Shown: positions 43,829 to 63,074 of the stretch, piece by piece
Position numbering within the stretch: position 1 is the first letter of the stretch
Layout of the letters: every line of letters begins with the position of its first letter
From: Paracyclopina nana
Lineage: Eukaryota; Arthropoda; Copepoda; Cyclopoida; Cyclopettidae
Direction of reading: 5' to 3'
Length of the DNA stretch: 64,000 bases
NCBI GenBank assembly: GCA_019096065.1
Contig: JAGUCH010000002.1
Span: 10,676,501 to 10,740,500 of the forward strand
Notes under the pieces: model-generated
What the model was told of the DNA's origin: nothing
Databases searched by the model: none
What the model saw: only the letters and a program-made list of their open reading frames with translations
Made by a program: the position numbers and the translations under genes

Positions 43829-46800
43829 CTATGCCCGTGGGTCAAACTCTTCGTCTGTCAGTTGTCTGGCTAAGGGCTTTCTCGGGCGTGATCTGCCAAT
43901 TTTTTGAGCTATCTCATCCACTTTTTTGACCGGAGGTGGCGGTGGTGACGGCGGTGGTGATGGCTCTTGGTCCACTTCAACTTCTACAACCTGTTCCTTC
44001 TCTACCGCAAGATTGGGGGTTGCAACCTCCTCTTCGATTTCAGCTAACTCAGGAATAACCTTGCCAGCTATGGAGGTGTCAAATGGATCCACCTCCTCTT
44101 TGGTACTTAGAAACGTCTGAGTGGGATCAAAATCGTCGTCCTCCACTGAGATGGCTGAACTCTTGGTAGACCTTCTGACTGGCAGCACCTTGTCAACGAT
44201 TGATGTATCAAAGGGATCTTCCTCGGGCTCGGGGGGAGCTCTGATCTCTGTGGGCGCTTTTGAGCCGCCCTTGGGCCTTGCTCTTCCAGCAGATCCTGGC
44301 AGGACTCTTCGCGTGGATACTTCTCCTGCCTCGATTCGAGGATCGAATTCGTCCTGATCAAGAAACTCCTCTTCTAGTGCCTTGATTTCAGCCTTGCCTG
44401 GGCCACCTTTCACGTGACTTGTGTCAAAAGGGTCGCCCTTGTCTGGAAGGACTCCTGAGGCAAAATCAGTATTGAAGGGGTCTGGTTCTGTGGCGACGGG
44501 TTCTATGACAACGTCACCTAAATCTACGTCGCCCTCGAATGTGGTCAAGAGGTCTGTAGGCTGTTCTCTCTCAGGGCTCTTAAATCCCGAAAGGTCGAAA
44601 GGGTCGGAAGGCTCAGCTTCGACAGGTGCGAGTTGCTCCTTTTCAGGGCTTTTGAATCCCGAAGTGTCAAACGGGTCGGATTGCTCGTTAGCAACACCTA
44701 GGTCAAAGTTGGAAGTATCAAAAGGATCTTCGTCCTCGTCGACGTCCTCGTCTTCTTCGAGAGCTTGAATCTCCGACTTCTTGATGAGAATGTCAGCTGT
44801 GGAGCAGTTCCACGACTTGATGGATTCAGTGCTTGGAGCCTTGACAACGACCGATGGTGTGTCTTTGGCGGACAATGGGTGGAGGTGGACCTTTGGAACC
44901 CGTTCAGCTGGCCTAGGAGGTCGCGCTGGCCTCGGTGGGGGTGGCTTTGGTGGCTTGGAGGGCTTGGCCTCTTCAAAGGCAGCCCAGCCTTGATCAACTA
45001 CGGGTTGCACACGATCCCAAGTATTGTCAAGGCCTTCCTTTTGCTCCTCGAACTCGGGCCCTCTTTTGGCCAAGCTGTCAAAGTCAAGGTCCGTCTCAAG
45101 GTCACCAGTGATGTCCTCGTAGGCACTGGTATCAAATGGGTCTTTGTCCTCAAATGTCTCTAGGGGCTCTTCCACGACAACAACTTTGTTGGTGAGCGAT
45201 GCGAGGCTTAGGATGGTCTCAGCACCAGTGGTGTCAAACACATCCGCGTCCTCAAATTGCCTTTCGAGCTCGTCAAGCTTGCTCCGTGTCACGGACTCGT
45301 GAGCGAGTGCATCAAAAGCAGCGTCAAAGTCGTCCTCAGCCTCTTCTAGTGGCTTGGAAAATTCTCCGGCAAGGATGGCAACGTTGCTTGTTAGAGACTT
45401 CTCCTGGCTTGTAAGTACTTCGAACTCACTCAAGTCAAGGGCCAAATCAACTGAGACAAGCGGAACGCTGACAGGTGCGGGTAACGGAGATGGGGTTGTG
45501 ATGAGCAATTCAACGTCATTCGCTACGTCTGCTGCGAGGATATCAGGCTGCTGATCCGGGTCAACGGTGAGGTCGACGCAACCAATGTCCTCTCTGGCGG
45601 TGAGATCCTCGCCAATGAGATTGATGCGGTTAGCTCTCCGTCTCTTCCTCTTGGTCGTCTGCTCCACCAGACTCTTGTCAACCTTGTCAGCCTTTCCGCT
45701 TAGGACGTCAGCGACAGCCGAAAGTCCCACGAATTTGAGCTTGTTGGCTTCCTTGCGCTTCTCCTGTTTATCCTTGCGGACGATCTCGTCAGCGTAAGCA
45801 GTGTTAAACGGATCGTCCTCGTTGTCATCAAAGATGGGATCGTCGGGGATGACGGCTAGCTTCAAATCGCCGCTCGTCACCGCATTCACGAAATCGGTGT
45901 TGAAGAGGTCCTCTTCGTCACTAAGGTCATCGTCCGCCTCTACTTGAACGAGGCCCAGGGGGTTGTCTTCTTGCTCCCGAGGATCCTCCGCTTCCTTGGG
46001 CTGGAGTTGATCGTCGTCCTGGCCGTGGCTGCTGCCGGGAGAAACGCTTCCGTCAAAATCCTCGAAGCCGCCCTCCTGGTCGGTGTCGACCCACTTCTTC
46101 TTCCTTCGGTCGTCGAAGACCGGTGTGAGATCGGTGGACGACGGCTCGGTTGGCTTTCGCTGGAAGTAGCTGTCTAGCTTGATGTCCTCGAGCTCCTCCT
46201 TTTTCCTCTTGATGACGGAATCAACACCGGAGGTCAAGGTCTGGAATAGTTTCCAGTCTTCAGTGTCCTCCTTGTTCCGCGAGGGAGTGGTAGCCGGCGA
46301 GGCCGCAGGCTCGCCAACGAAGGCCGGGTCAACGTCGAGGGTTGTGGGCTTTGTGGGCCCGTCGGACTGGTCGTCGGAGTCTTCGACGAACTCGGCCTCG
46401 CGGCGCTTGCGCTCCTCAAGCTCCGCTTTGAACTTGGCCAAGTTCTCTGGGTCGAAAAGGTCGACCTCTTTTTTGCCAGTCTTCTTCTTCTTGGCCTTGC
46501 GTGCCTTCTTGGCCGCCTTCTCTTTGGCCTTGACCGCCTTTCGAATGTCCTTGTTGGGGTCGTCAAAGCCTAGGTACTCCTCGCCGAAGGCGCCATAATG
46601 CTTGACCTTATGCACGACCTTGGCCACCTCATCGACCTTGTCCCTGGCGGCGTTGGACTCGCTCGCGATGTGGTCGCCGCTGCTCACCACATCCGCTACC
46701 CTCTTCTTCAAGGACTCCTTGAGGTGTCCCTGCGATGTGTTGGGGTCCGAGTAGACCTTTTCGGCGAGGTCGCTCGAATGTTCTGCTACAGCGCTGATGC

Positions 46801-46843
46801 CTCCTTTTACCACCTTTTTGAGCCCGGCAAGTCCCTTGAACAT
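43829..46843 (-). CDS. stnA: Stoned A, first cistron
   Basis: Intronless ORF of 1004 codons plus TAG, from ATG 46843. It has nine DPF motifs, mostly DPFDTS or DPFNT (for example KDPFDTSAY, EDPFDTSNF, SDPFDTSGF, VDPFDTSIA), known ligands of the AP-2 alpha appendage. FNTAYADEI and KLFQTLTSGVDSVIKRKKEELE ... SYFQRKP parallel Drosophila stoned A. A basic Lys/Ala stretch (about residues 105-125) and Pro-rich segments flank acidic disordered regions. It is presumed to be a cytosolic endocytic adaptor at synapses. Two oddities: the protein has no methionine after the initiator, and ATG is rare in the other frames too, with about ten in three kilobases. Five bases (CCAAG) separate its TAG from the stoned B ATG. 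Confidence 0.92.
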   Translation of the reverse strand: MFKGLAGLKKVVKGGISAVAEHSSDLAEKVYSDPNTSQGHLKESLKKRVADVVSSGDHIASESNAARDKVDEVAKVVHKVKHYGAFGEEYLGFDDPNKDIRKAVKAKEKAAKKARKAKKKKTGKKEVDLFDPENLAKFKAELEERKRREAEFVEDSDDQSDGPTKPTTLDVDPAFVGEPAASPATTPSRNKEDTEDWKLFQTLTSGVDSVIKRKKEELEDIKLDSYFQRKPTEPSSTDLTPVFDDRRKKKWVDTDQEGGFEDFDGSVSPGSSHGQDDDQLQPKEAEDPREQEDNPLGLVQVEADDDLSDEEDLFNTDFVNAVTSGDLKLAVIPDDPIFDDNEDDPFNTAYADEIVRKDKQEKRKEANKLKFVGLSAVADVLSGKADKVDKSLVEQTTKRKRRRANRINLIGEDLTAREDIGCVDLTVDPDQQPDILAADVANDVELLITTPSPLPAPVSVPLVSVDLALDLSEFEVLTSQEKSLTSNVAILAGEFSKPLEEAEDDFDAAFDALAHESVTRSKLDELERQFEDADVFDTTGAETILSLASLTNKVVVVEEPLETFEDKDPFDTSAYEDITGDLETDLDFDSLAKRGPEFEEQKEGLDNTWDRVQPVVDQGWAAFEEAKPSKPPKPPPPRPARPPRPAERVPKVHLHPLSAKDTPSVVVKAPSTESIKSWNCSTADILIKKSEIQALEEDEDVDEDEDPFDTSNFDLGVANEQSDPFDTSGFKSPEKEQLAPVEAEPSDPFDLSGFKSPEREQPTDLLTTFEGDVDLGDVVIEPVATEPDPFNTDFASGVLPDKGDPFDTSHVKGGPGKAEIKALEEEFLDQDEFDPRIEAGEVSTRRVLPGSAGRARPKGGSKAPTEIRAPPEPEEDPFDTSIVDKVLPVRRSTKSSAISVEDDDFDPTQTFLSTKEEVDPFDTSIAGKVIPELAEIEEEVATPNLAVEKEQVVEVEVDQEPSPPPSPPPPPVKKVDEIAQKIGRSRPRKPLARQLTDEEFDPRA

Positions 46844-47434
46844 ATTCCCGCGGCGGAGGCTCGTGGCAAGGAGAGGACCATCACTGGATCAGCCTGTAGT
46901 TCCAACCTACAGAGTTGGTGAGGCCAAGATGGCTCCCATCATCATGTGAGGCTTTCTACTTGGCGTTGCGCACCAAAAGCAGCTACGGCGTGAAAGGCTC
47001 TCTGCATGCATGGTTGCTACGTGGCTTTCTCTCCGCACAGCTATCCAGGATCGAAGGATCGAGTCGCTGCGCAAACCGATGGATCCATCCTCACGCAGCT
47101 AACAACTGAACAATCATCACGGGCACATTGCCAAGAGCTATTTCAGGCGGAGGCCGAAAGCAGCAGTCGGGGCGCGCTTGCATGCGAACAGGTGCACGGC
47201 GAAACTTGAGAGGTTCCACGCAGGTGTTCGCAAGAATGCAGCAACAGAAACATTTCCAATTACGAGCAACTTTCTTTAACGCTGCATTTGGCATGGCCGG
47301 GGCTCAAATGAAAGGGCATGAATTGACGCGGTTGCAATGGCCTAAAGATTACATTTTATTGGGCTTTAGTCACTGAGCCATGGCTATTTCAGCGACCTCA
47401 ATCAATCAATGCAGCCTTGGGGGGTACACTAGTT

Positions 47435-48663
47435 AAAGGCACTTTTTGGGAAAGGCACCTACATAAATTGGCACTACTATAAAAGGCACTATAGAATATT
47501 GGCACCCCTAATTCCTAATAGTTGGGAAAATATTTATAAAAGACAAAAGATAGCTCTAGCAAAATTGAGCAGCTCGTGAAAAAAGGACTATTTTGGCTAA
47601 GTTGACTCATTTGGGAGTTATTAGCAACCAAAAGCCTGCCCCGGCCCTAATTCACCCAGCCGCGACCAAAATTCCATTGTAGTCTCTTTTGGGGCGTGCA
47701 GCAGATCTTCAAACGCACCCCTTAGGCTTCGCCCAGTAGCACTTCTCTTGTTATACAGTCTGTTTCAGAGATTTCTACGCACTTTGAAATCAAAAGTTTG
47801 TGTAACGGATTTGATAAATGCTACTAGACATAATGGATATCGTTGGAAACCTTGAAACTCTGGTCTTCTTTTTTATTAATATCACTTTTGATAAAAATTA
47901 ATTAAGATTTGGATTAAAAGCCTAAAATAAAAAAGCACTCAAAAATGGCACCCATTTTTTTGATGGCAATGCACACATTTCAAAATGGTCAAAATTGCGA
48001 ATTTTGACGTTGTTTTTTTTCGATAAAGGATTAATTGTTCTTCTCAGCATTTAAATACAAATGGTTCATCAGTGATTTTGATTTTATTTTGAAAATGCTT
48101 GATTTTAGCTGCATTCAGTAGGTGGTGAAAAATTGCACTTTTGCTCTAAAAAAGTTGCCACGGAAAAATTTAATTTTCTTATCTTTTTTACTTTTATTTT
48201 GGGATTTTCACTGCTACAAAATAGATGGCAAAAGATTCAAGCTTTCCAACGATATCCATTTTGTACCGCATTTCTCAAATCCGCAACTCAAACTTTTGAT
48301 TTTAAAGTGCGTAGAATTCTCTGAAACAGGCTGTATAAGTCTCTGGTCTATATCAGAACGGCCTAGGGACTCGAAATTCCACAAGGTGGCGACAATAGAC
48401 ATCTTGATCATAACATCAACATTGACTATGGGGTCCTTCAGGCCTTGAAGGGCGAAAATGGGTAGGCCGGAAGCTACTAGAAAAATTACAATCACTTCAA
48501 ATAAATCCCCAATTTCGAGATCTTTCATATGTTGACCAATCTAATGTCATTTCAGCCAAGCGTATCAGAAAACACCTTTTAATCAAAACGATCAAATAAT
48601 TTTGGGGTGCCATTTGTTGCCGTGCCAATTTATGTAGGTACCTTTCCCAAAAAGTGCCTTTTA
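47435..48663. mobile_element. Inverted-repeat element containing an inner palindrome
   Basis: The outer termini AAAGGCACTTTTTGGGAAAG and TAGGTACCTTTCCCAAAAAG, then TGCCTTT, pair over about 40 nt. Inside, 47753-48345 forms a second inverted repeat: TACAGTCTGTTTCAGAG...TCCAACGATATCC and ACTTTTGATTTTAAAGTGCG...CTGAAACAGGCTGTATA. No ORF of note. Confidence 0.65.
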
Positions 48664-48987
48664 CCAGCAGAGCCAATCAAACCCCATCAAATAATTATTC
48701 GTGAAAATTATTAGTACAATTGGGAGCTACTAATGCACTAAGGATTCATGCTGCGTCCATCTACTCTACTTTTTCGTAACTTTCTTGTCTTACCTTATGA
48801 AAACTATTGTCGTAGCTCCACGAACTTCTTTTAGCTGCCGTAGCTTTTACGGAACAGACCGGAAGGGTCTTATGTTTTCAATGACTCTGGGATTGACTAA
48901 ACTAAAGCAACTTTGGAAAGAATCCCGTGAAATGATAGACATACCAGAATGTTTTTGTTTGCCCTAGCTTGCTGTAAGACTCATCCG

Positions 48988-49430
48988 CAAGTGACCAGAT
49001 GTGGCTATTTATAGCCAAAGTGGCTATTTTTGACCCAAGTGTGGCTACGGAAATTTAGGCCGAATAGCCTTTTGCCATTTGTGGCTATTTTTGAAAAGTC
49101 CGAAAATTTGATTATTTTACTTAATAAACGCTTGAAAATCATGAAAAAAGCATGGGAAAAATGAAGTTTGCAAAAATGTCTGACTTTTTTTAAAATCTTT
49201 TGCCACCAATATAAGAAGAAAATCATTATTAAATCTTTGATTTCAGCCACAGCAATCCCAAAAACTGGAAATTTTTTCATAATAGTTTGATATTACTTAG
49301 AAAATTCCTAAAAATGTGGCTATTTTTCACCAATTCGTGGCTATTTTTAGCAATTTTTCTGAGATAGCCAAACGTGGCTATTTTATGGGAAAATCTGGCT
49401 ACAACCCGCTCAAATCTTCTGGTCACCCTG
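48988..49430. mobile_element. hAT-like MITE, copy 2
   Basis: Same family as 4891-5337. The left end is decayed (CAAGTGACCAGA), the right end intact (TCTGGTCACCCTG). Flanks CTCATCCG and CTCATCGG match at 7 of 8 positions, consistent with an older 8-bp target duplication. Confidence 0.82.
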
Positions 49431-50471
49431 CTCATCGGTACGGTAAGACAGACTCAGGGCTTTCCATGAGGTGCTTTTTTATACTAAGTTAGCAAAACTC
49501 GACACGACCATCAGGGCTAAAATTTCAAAGTTACCCAAGTCACATCATAGCACAACACAACACATCCAAGATGGACAAAAGCAGGCCCTGGACAAAAGCG
49601 TAAAAGTTTGTTTTTCACGAAGGGTTACCAGATTAAAAAGAAAGTCACATGCCTTATTATTGGTGTTTTTTGTAAGAAAAAGTAGATCAATGAAATGAGT
49701 TTTGAAATTAAGTTTGTTTTGGTTGCTTGTTTCGTGTCCATCTGTCAGTCACTCCTTGACACGCGCATTGCATAGCCTACCCAACCAGACAAACGGCCTG
49801 TATTTTCTCGGTCGTTTATCCATTTCAAAAATTTTTTTAGGATTTTTCGAAAATTTTTCTTAAAATCATATTCCTTGTAGTATTTGACTATATAATATCA
49901 TATTTATTAATGATTTTTATTATTATTTTTGGAGATATGATTTTTTAAAAATCTTTGTTTCACTCAATTTTGACCCATAAATAAACTAGTTGAGGCCATT
50001 TTTCGCTACGCAAATCGATGGCGCGTCGGTAGGGGTGGAAAATGGCTACTTGATATTTACTAAAATGCTCATTTACCTCTAATTTTTGGCTTTTTTATGC
50101 TAAATCTGCCTAATTTGATTAAATAAATAACGCGGTGCACAAACAACTGCGACCACATTGGATTAAGAATTTTAAGGCCATTATAGATGGAAAAATTTAC
50201 ATTTTCTCAAAAAATGTTACCTTTAAAAGTCGAAAAAATATTGCCAATATTAATGTTAATAAATGTTTCTAGTTGAATATGCATCAAAAAGGCAAGCAGT
50301 GTATTGATGTGCTAAATTGAGTTATGAAATATTTCATACTTGACTTAAAATTGATCATATTCTAATCTAAAATATGGCGCCTTGATCAGTTTTGACTGTT
50401 GAATTTCCGTCAAACAAATTGCATCTCCCTCTTGCGGATTAGTTCCCCACGTGTTTTGAACTAGGCTATAG

Positions 50472-51639
50472 GAGCTGATTTTGAAATTTATCATGGTAGA
50501 TGGCGCCACAGTAAGGTAGTACAGCTGTTTACGCATGACGCTTTGACGGAAAAGTGAAAAAAAATCATTTTTGGACTACATGCTAAGAGCTTTTATAAAT
50601 TGCCAGTTTTTGCATAAAACAGTCCGAATCACTCATTACGTGTTGACAAAAGTTTTTATCTGGTAGCACCATAAAAGCCAACATTTTTTTAACTCTGCTC
50701 TGATTGGTCTAAAAAAAGGCGGAAATTTTCAAATTAGATTGCAATTCAAGAACCAGCATTTCCCCGGTTTTTTTTAGCTGATTGGCCTGATTTTTTGTTC
50801 ACATAGTAGCATGAAATATCATAAGAATTCATTATTATTCTATGAATTTTTGAAAAATCAGAAGGGAAGGCCAATTTTTTGGCAAATTACGAATCGCTAT
50901 GTAGCTGCCTCTGTAGTGAGCATACTACACGGCTTTTCACACTAGGGTGCGCTGACTGTACTACGTAACAGAAGCCATCGTTCCTTATAGCCCGGGTTTG
51001 CAATTCTATGTCCCTGTAACGTTACATATACCACGCATATAGGAACTGAAACAAAAGAGCTTTTTAAAAAAGCTTGTAAAGGAATGCTGCAGCTTGCTAA
51101 AAATACTCTTTCTGCACTTATATAAGGAACGATGGCTTCTGTAAGGTAGTACAGTCAGCGCACCCTAGTGTGAAAAGCCGTGTAGTATGTTCACTACAGA
51201 GGCAGCTACATAGCAATTCGCAATTTGCCAAAAAATTGGCCTTCCCTTCTGATTTATCAAAAATTCATAAAACTATAATGAATTCTCATGATGTTTCATG
51301 CTACTATGTGAACAAAAAATCAGGCCAATCAGCCAAAAAACCCGGGAAAATGCTGGTTCTTGAATTGCAATCTAATTTGAAAATTTCCGCCTTTTTTTTG
51401 GACCAATCAGAGCAGAGTTAAAATAATGTTGGCTTTTATGGTGCTACCAGATAAAAACTTTTGTCAACACGTAATGAGTGGTTCGGGCTCTTTTATGCAA
51501 AAACTGGCCATTTATAGAAGCTCTTAGCATGTAGTCCAAAAATTATTTTTTTTCACTTCTCCGTCAAAGCGTCATGCGTAAACAGCTGTACTACCTTACT
51601 GTGGCGCCATCTACCATGATAAATTTCAAAATCAGCTCT
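50472..51639. mobile_element. Large near-perfect foldback element
   Basis: The left arm starts GAGCTGATTTTGAAATTTAT and passes ATGGTAGATGGCGCCACAG, GTAAACAGCTG-type text and ACGGCTTTTCACACTAGGGT. The right arm is its reverse complement ending AAATTTCAAAATCAGCTCT. Arms are about 520 nt around a 130-nt centre (near 50995-51125). Few mismatches; no coding capacity. Confidence 0.85.
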
Positions 51640-51789
51640 TATTCCCATGGAGAAAAAGTTCCATTAAAATGGACATGCCATTGATGGCTACTTCTCTGAT
51701 GGCCTACACTTGAATGCTAGTGGAGCATCTGTCTATGCAAAGTATTTGTACCAATGGCTTATGGCTTTGCCTAAGATATAAAAGTCTTT

Positions 51790-52170
51790 TTTTATCATTT
51801 GCCAGTCTATCCAAGGACATTCTGTTCTGACAGTCCAGGGACAGCTCGTTCTAGTCTACAGGGACAGTTTGTCGTTGCAGTCTAACAATGTACAGTATGT
51901 TCTAGCTGTCGATCCAAGTACGATCCGCTTTTCGATGCAGGCCGGGATAGTCTGTTCTGTCAGTCGATCCAAGCACAGTTCGTTCTAGTCAACCCAGGTC
52001 CTGCTAAGTCATAGTAGTCGATCCAGGGACTATCTGTTTCATTGATCCAAGGACTGTTTGTCTTCATAGTCGTTCAAAGGATGATCCGTCTCGTCGATCC
52101 AGGGACTATGGGGCTTGTCTGTCTGTTCAAGGGCAATCCGTTGCAGTCTATCCAAGGACAGCCGCCCATA
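51790..52170. repeat. Degenerate tandem repeat (GATCCAAGGACAGTCTGTTC-like)
   Basis: About a dozen imperfect units of roughly 25-30 bp containing GATCCA(A/G)GGAC and GT(C/T)TGTTCTAGTC. No coding potential is seen. Confidence 0.65.
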
Positions 52171-53012
52171 TAAACTCATTAAGGAATAAGAACACGAAAT
52201 TCCTTAGCTCAAAGGAGTTCTCACTATCATAAAGTAGCTAGGTATAGTAACTGCTTGTCGCGTATTTTAGGAGTCGCGTGTGTCGCGTATTTTAGTAGAA
52301 AGTCGCGTATGTCGCGTATTTTAGTATATCCCATCATGTCATTACGGCGACACTTTTGTGAGAGTTGCTCTAGCGTCGACGCATATATTTAATCTTAGCG
52401 CAGACACTTCATGTTTTAATGTCGACGCTCCGTGCTTTTATGTAGACTCCCAATGCCTATGAATCGACACATTTTCGAAGATTTCTACAGAGCTTTAAAA
52501 AAAAATGATTTTTTCACTTTTACCGAAACCAGTTTGATAGGAAGATTTAAAATTATGTCTATGAAGTTCATACTAAGCAAATTGTTTCAAAGGCAGATGA
52601 GAACTCGAATATTTAGAACTTAGAAGTTTTCTCTTTTTCTTATCGCCCCTTTGCCTGACAGACATGAAAGAACAATGTTAACTAGCTTATAATAAAGTTG
52701 AACTAATGTTAACTCAAGTTGTCTTTACCAGTTCGAAGCTTTTGAAGTTTTTGCGTAATTTGTTTCACGCCAAGAAAAAAACTAGTTGACTTTGTGCCTA
52801 CAAAAATTGGAAGCTTTGTAATCTTTTGCTATATCATCTTTGGATTTACTTTAGAATGGTCGCAAGACAGATACCTCCTATTGGGCCTTAAATGTATTGA
52901 CTCGTTTCATTATATCGTCCACTCATTTCCCGTACTACATACGGATTAACGCGTGCCCGCAAGACTCAGACGGTGTTGACTGTTGACCAGACTTAAGGAA
53001 AAAGGAATGGAG

Positions 53013-53842
53013 AGGGATTTTTCTTGGGGCCTAACTTTTGCTGAAGGCGGCAGGGATTCATTTTTCTCCACCGGTAACCGAAAATCCTAGGTTAGTTGAA
53101 ATTCCAAGAATAGCTTGACCTACTAATTTGATCTAATGTTCATTCACTGACCTGCAGCACAGAGACTGCTAACTGCTAAGTGCTGAGCCTCAGATTTGAG
53201 CTCGAGGCAGCTTTAAAATGCGTGAAAATTGGCAAAATCCATTCAAAATTGAAAGGAGGCTTCAAAAAGGCTTCAAGACTGCAAATTGAAGCTGTGTTAC
53301 TACTAATCGAGGTTGTTCAAGACTACAATTTGAGGCCGCTCAAGACTGATAATTGAGGCTGTTGCTCAACACTACAAATTGAGGCTGCTAAAGACTGCAA
53401 AAAGAGGCTGCTAAAGACTGCAAAAAGAGGCTGCTAAAAACTACAAATTGAGGCCGTTCATGAGGTGAATTGAGGCTTCTCAAGACTACAAATTGAGGCC
53501 GCTCAAGACTGATAATTGAGGGTGCTGCTCAAGACTACAAATTGAGGCTGCTCAATGCAAAGAATTGAGGCTGCTGAAGTCTACGAAACCAGAGTCCAAA
53601 TTGATGCCTCTACCGCACAGGCTGCCTCTGTCGCAAATCTCCGATCTTGACATCAAGCTACTAAAAGAGCTTTGTGAAATAAATTTCCCTGGTTATTTTT
53701 TTCCAATTATTGTTGTTACCGGTAGAGAAATAAACTGAGAACTACTTGGAAATTGAAACCTAACAAGGGATTTACGGTTACCGGTAAAGAAAAATGAATC
53801 CCTACCGCCTTCAGCAAAAGTTAGGCCCCAAGAAAAATCCCT
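53013..53842. mobile_element. Inverted-repeat element with internal GAGGCTGCTCAAGAC array
   Basis: The termini AGGGATTTTTCTTGGGGCCT and the reverse complement AGGCCCCAAGAAAAATCCCT extend inward through CTTTTGCTGAAGGCGG and CACCGGTAACC, about 75 nt. The interior (53220-53620) is a degenerate tandem array of AAGACTACAAATTGAGGCTG-like units of about 25-30 bp. Confidence 0.72.
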
Positions 53843-54024
53843 GAGAGGTCGGGAAAAATTTGAGAACCGAGCTACTATTTTTCACCCGAGCGAAGCGAGG
53901 AAATGAAAAATGTGAGAGGTTAACCGGCATATCCATTGCAATGATAGAACTGTAATGCCATTTCAATGACTTAAACATCTTGCATAAGAAACAACAATAA
54001 CCGAGAAGATAAGGTATGACTTGT

Positions 54025-63074
<9,050 letters not shown>

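Larger units (their letters stand above)
46844..54024. other. Intergenic region, repeat-dominated
   Basis: No supported gene between the stoned locus and the CaV2 gene. It contains inverted-repeat elements at 47435-48663, 48988-49430, 50472-51639 and 53013-53842, and degenerate tandem sequence at 51790-52170. Short ORFs here lack any recognisable motif. Confidence 0.55.
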
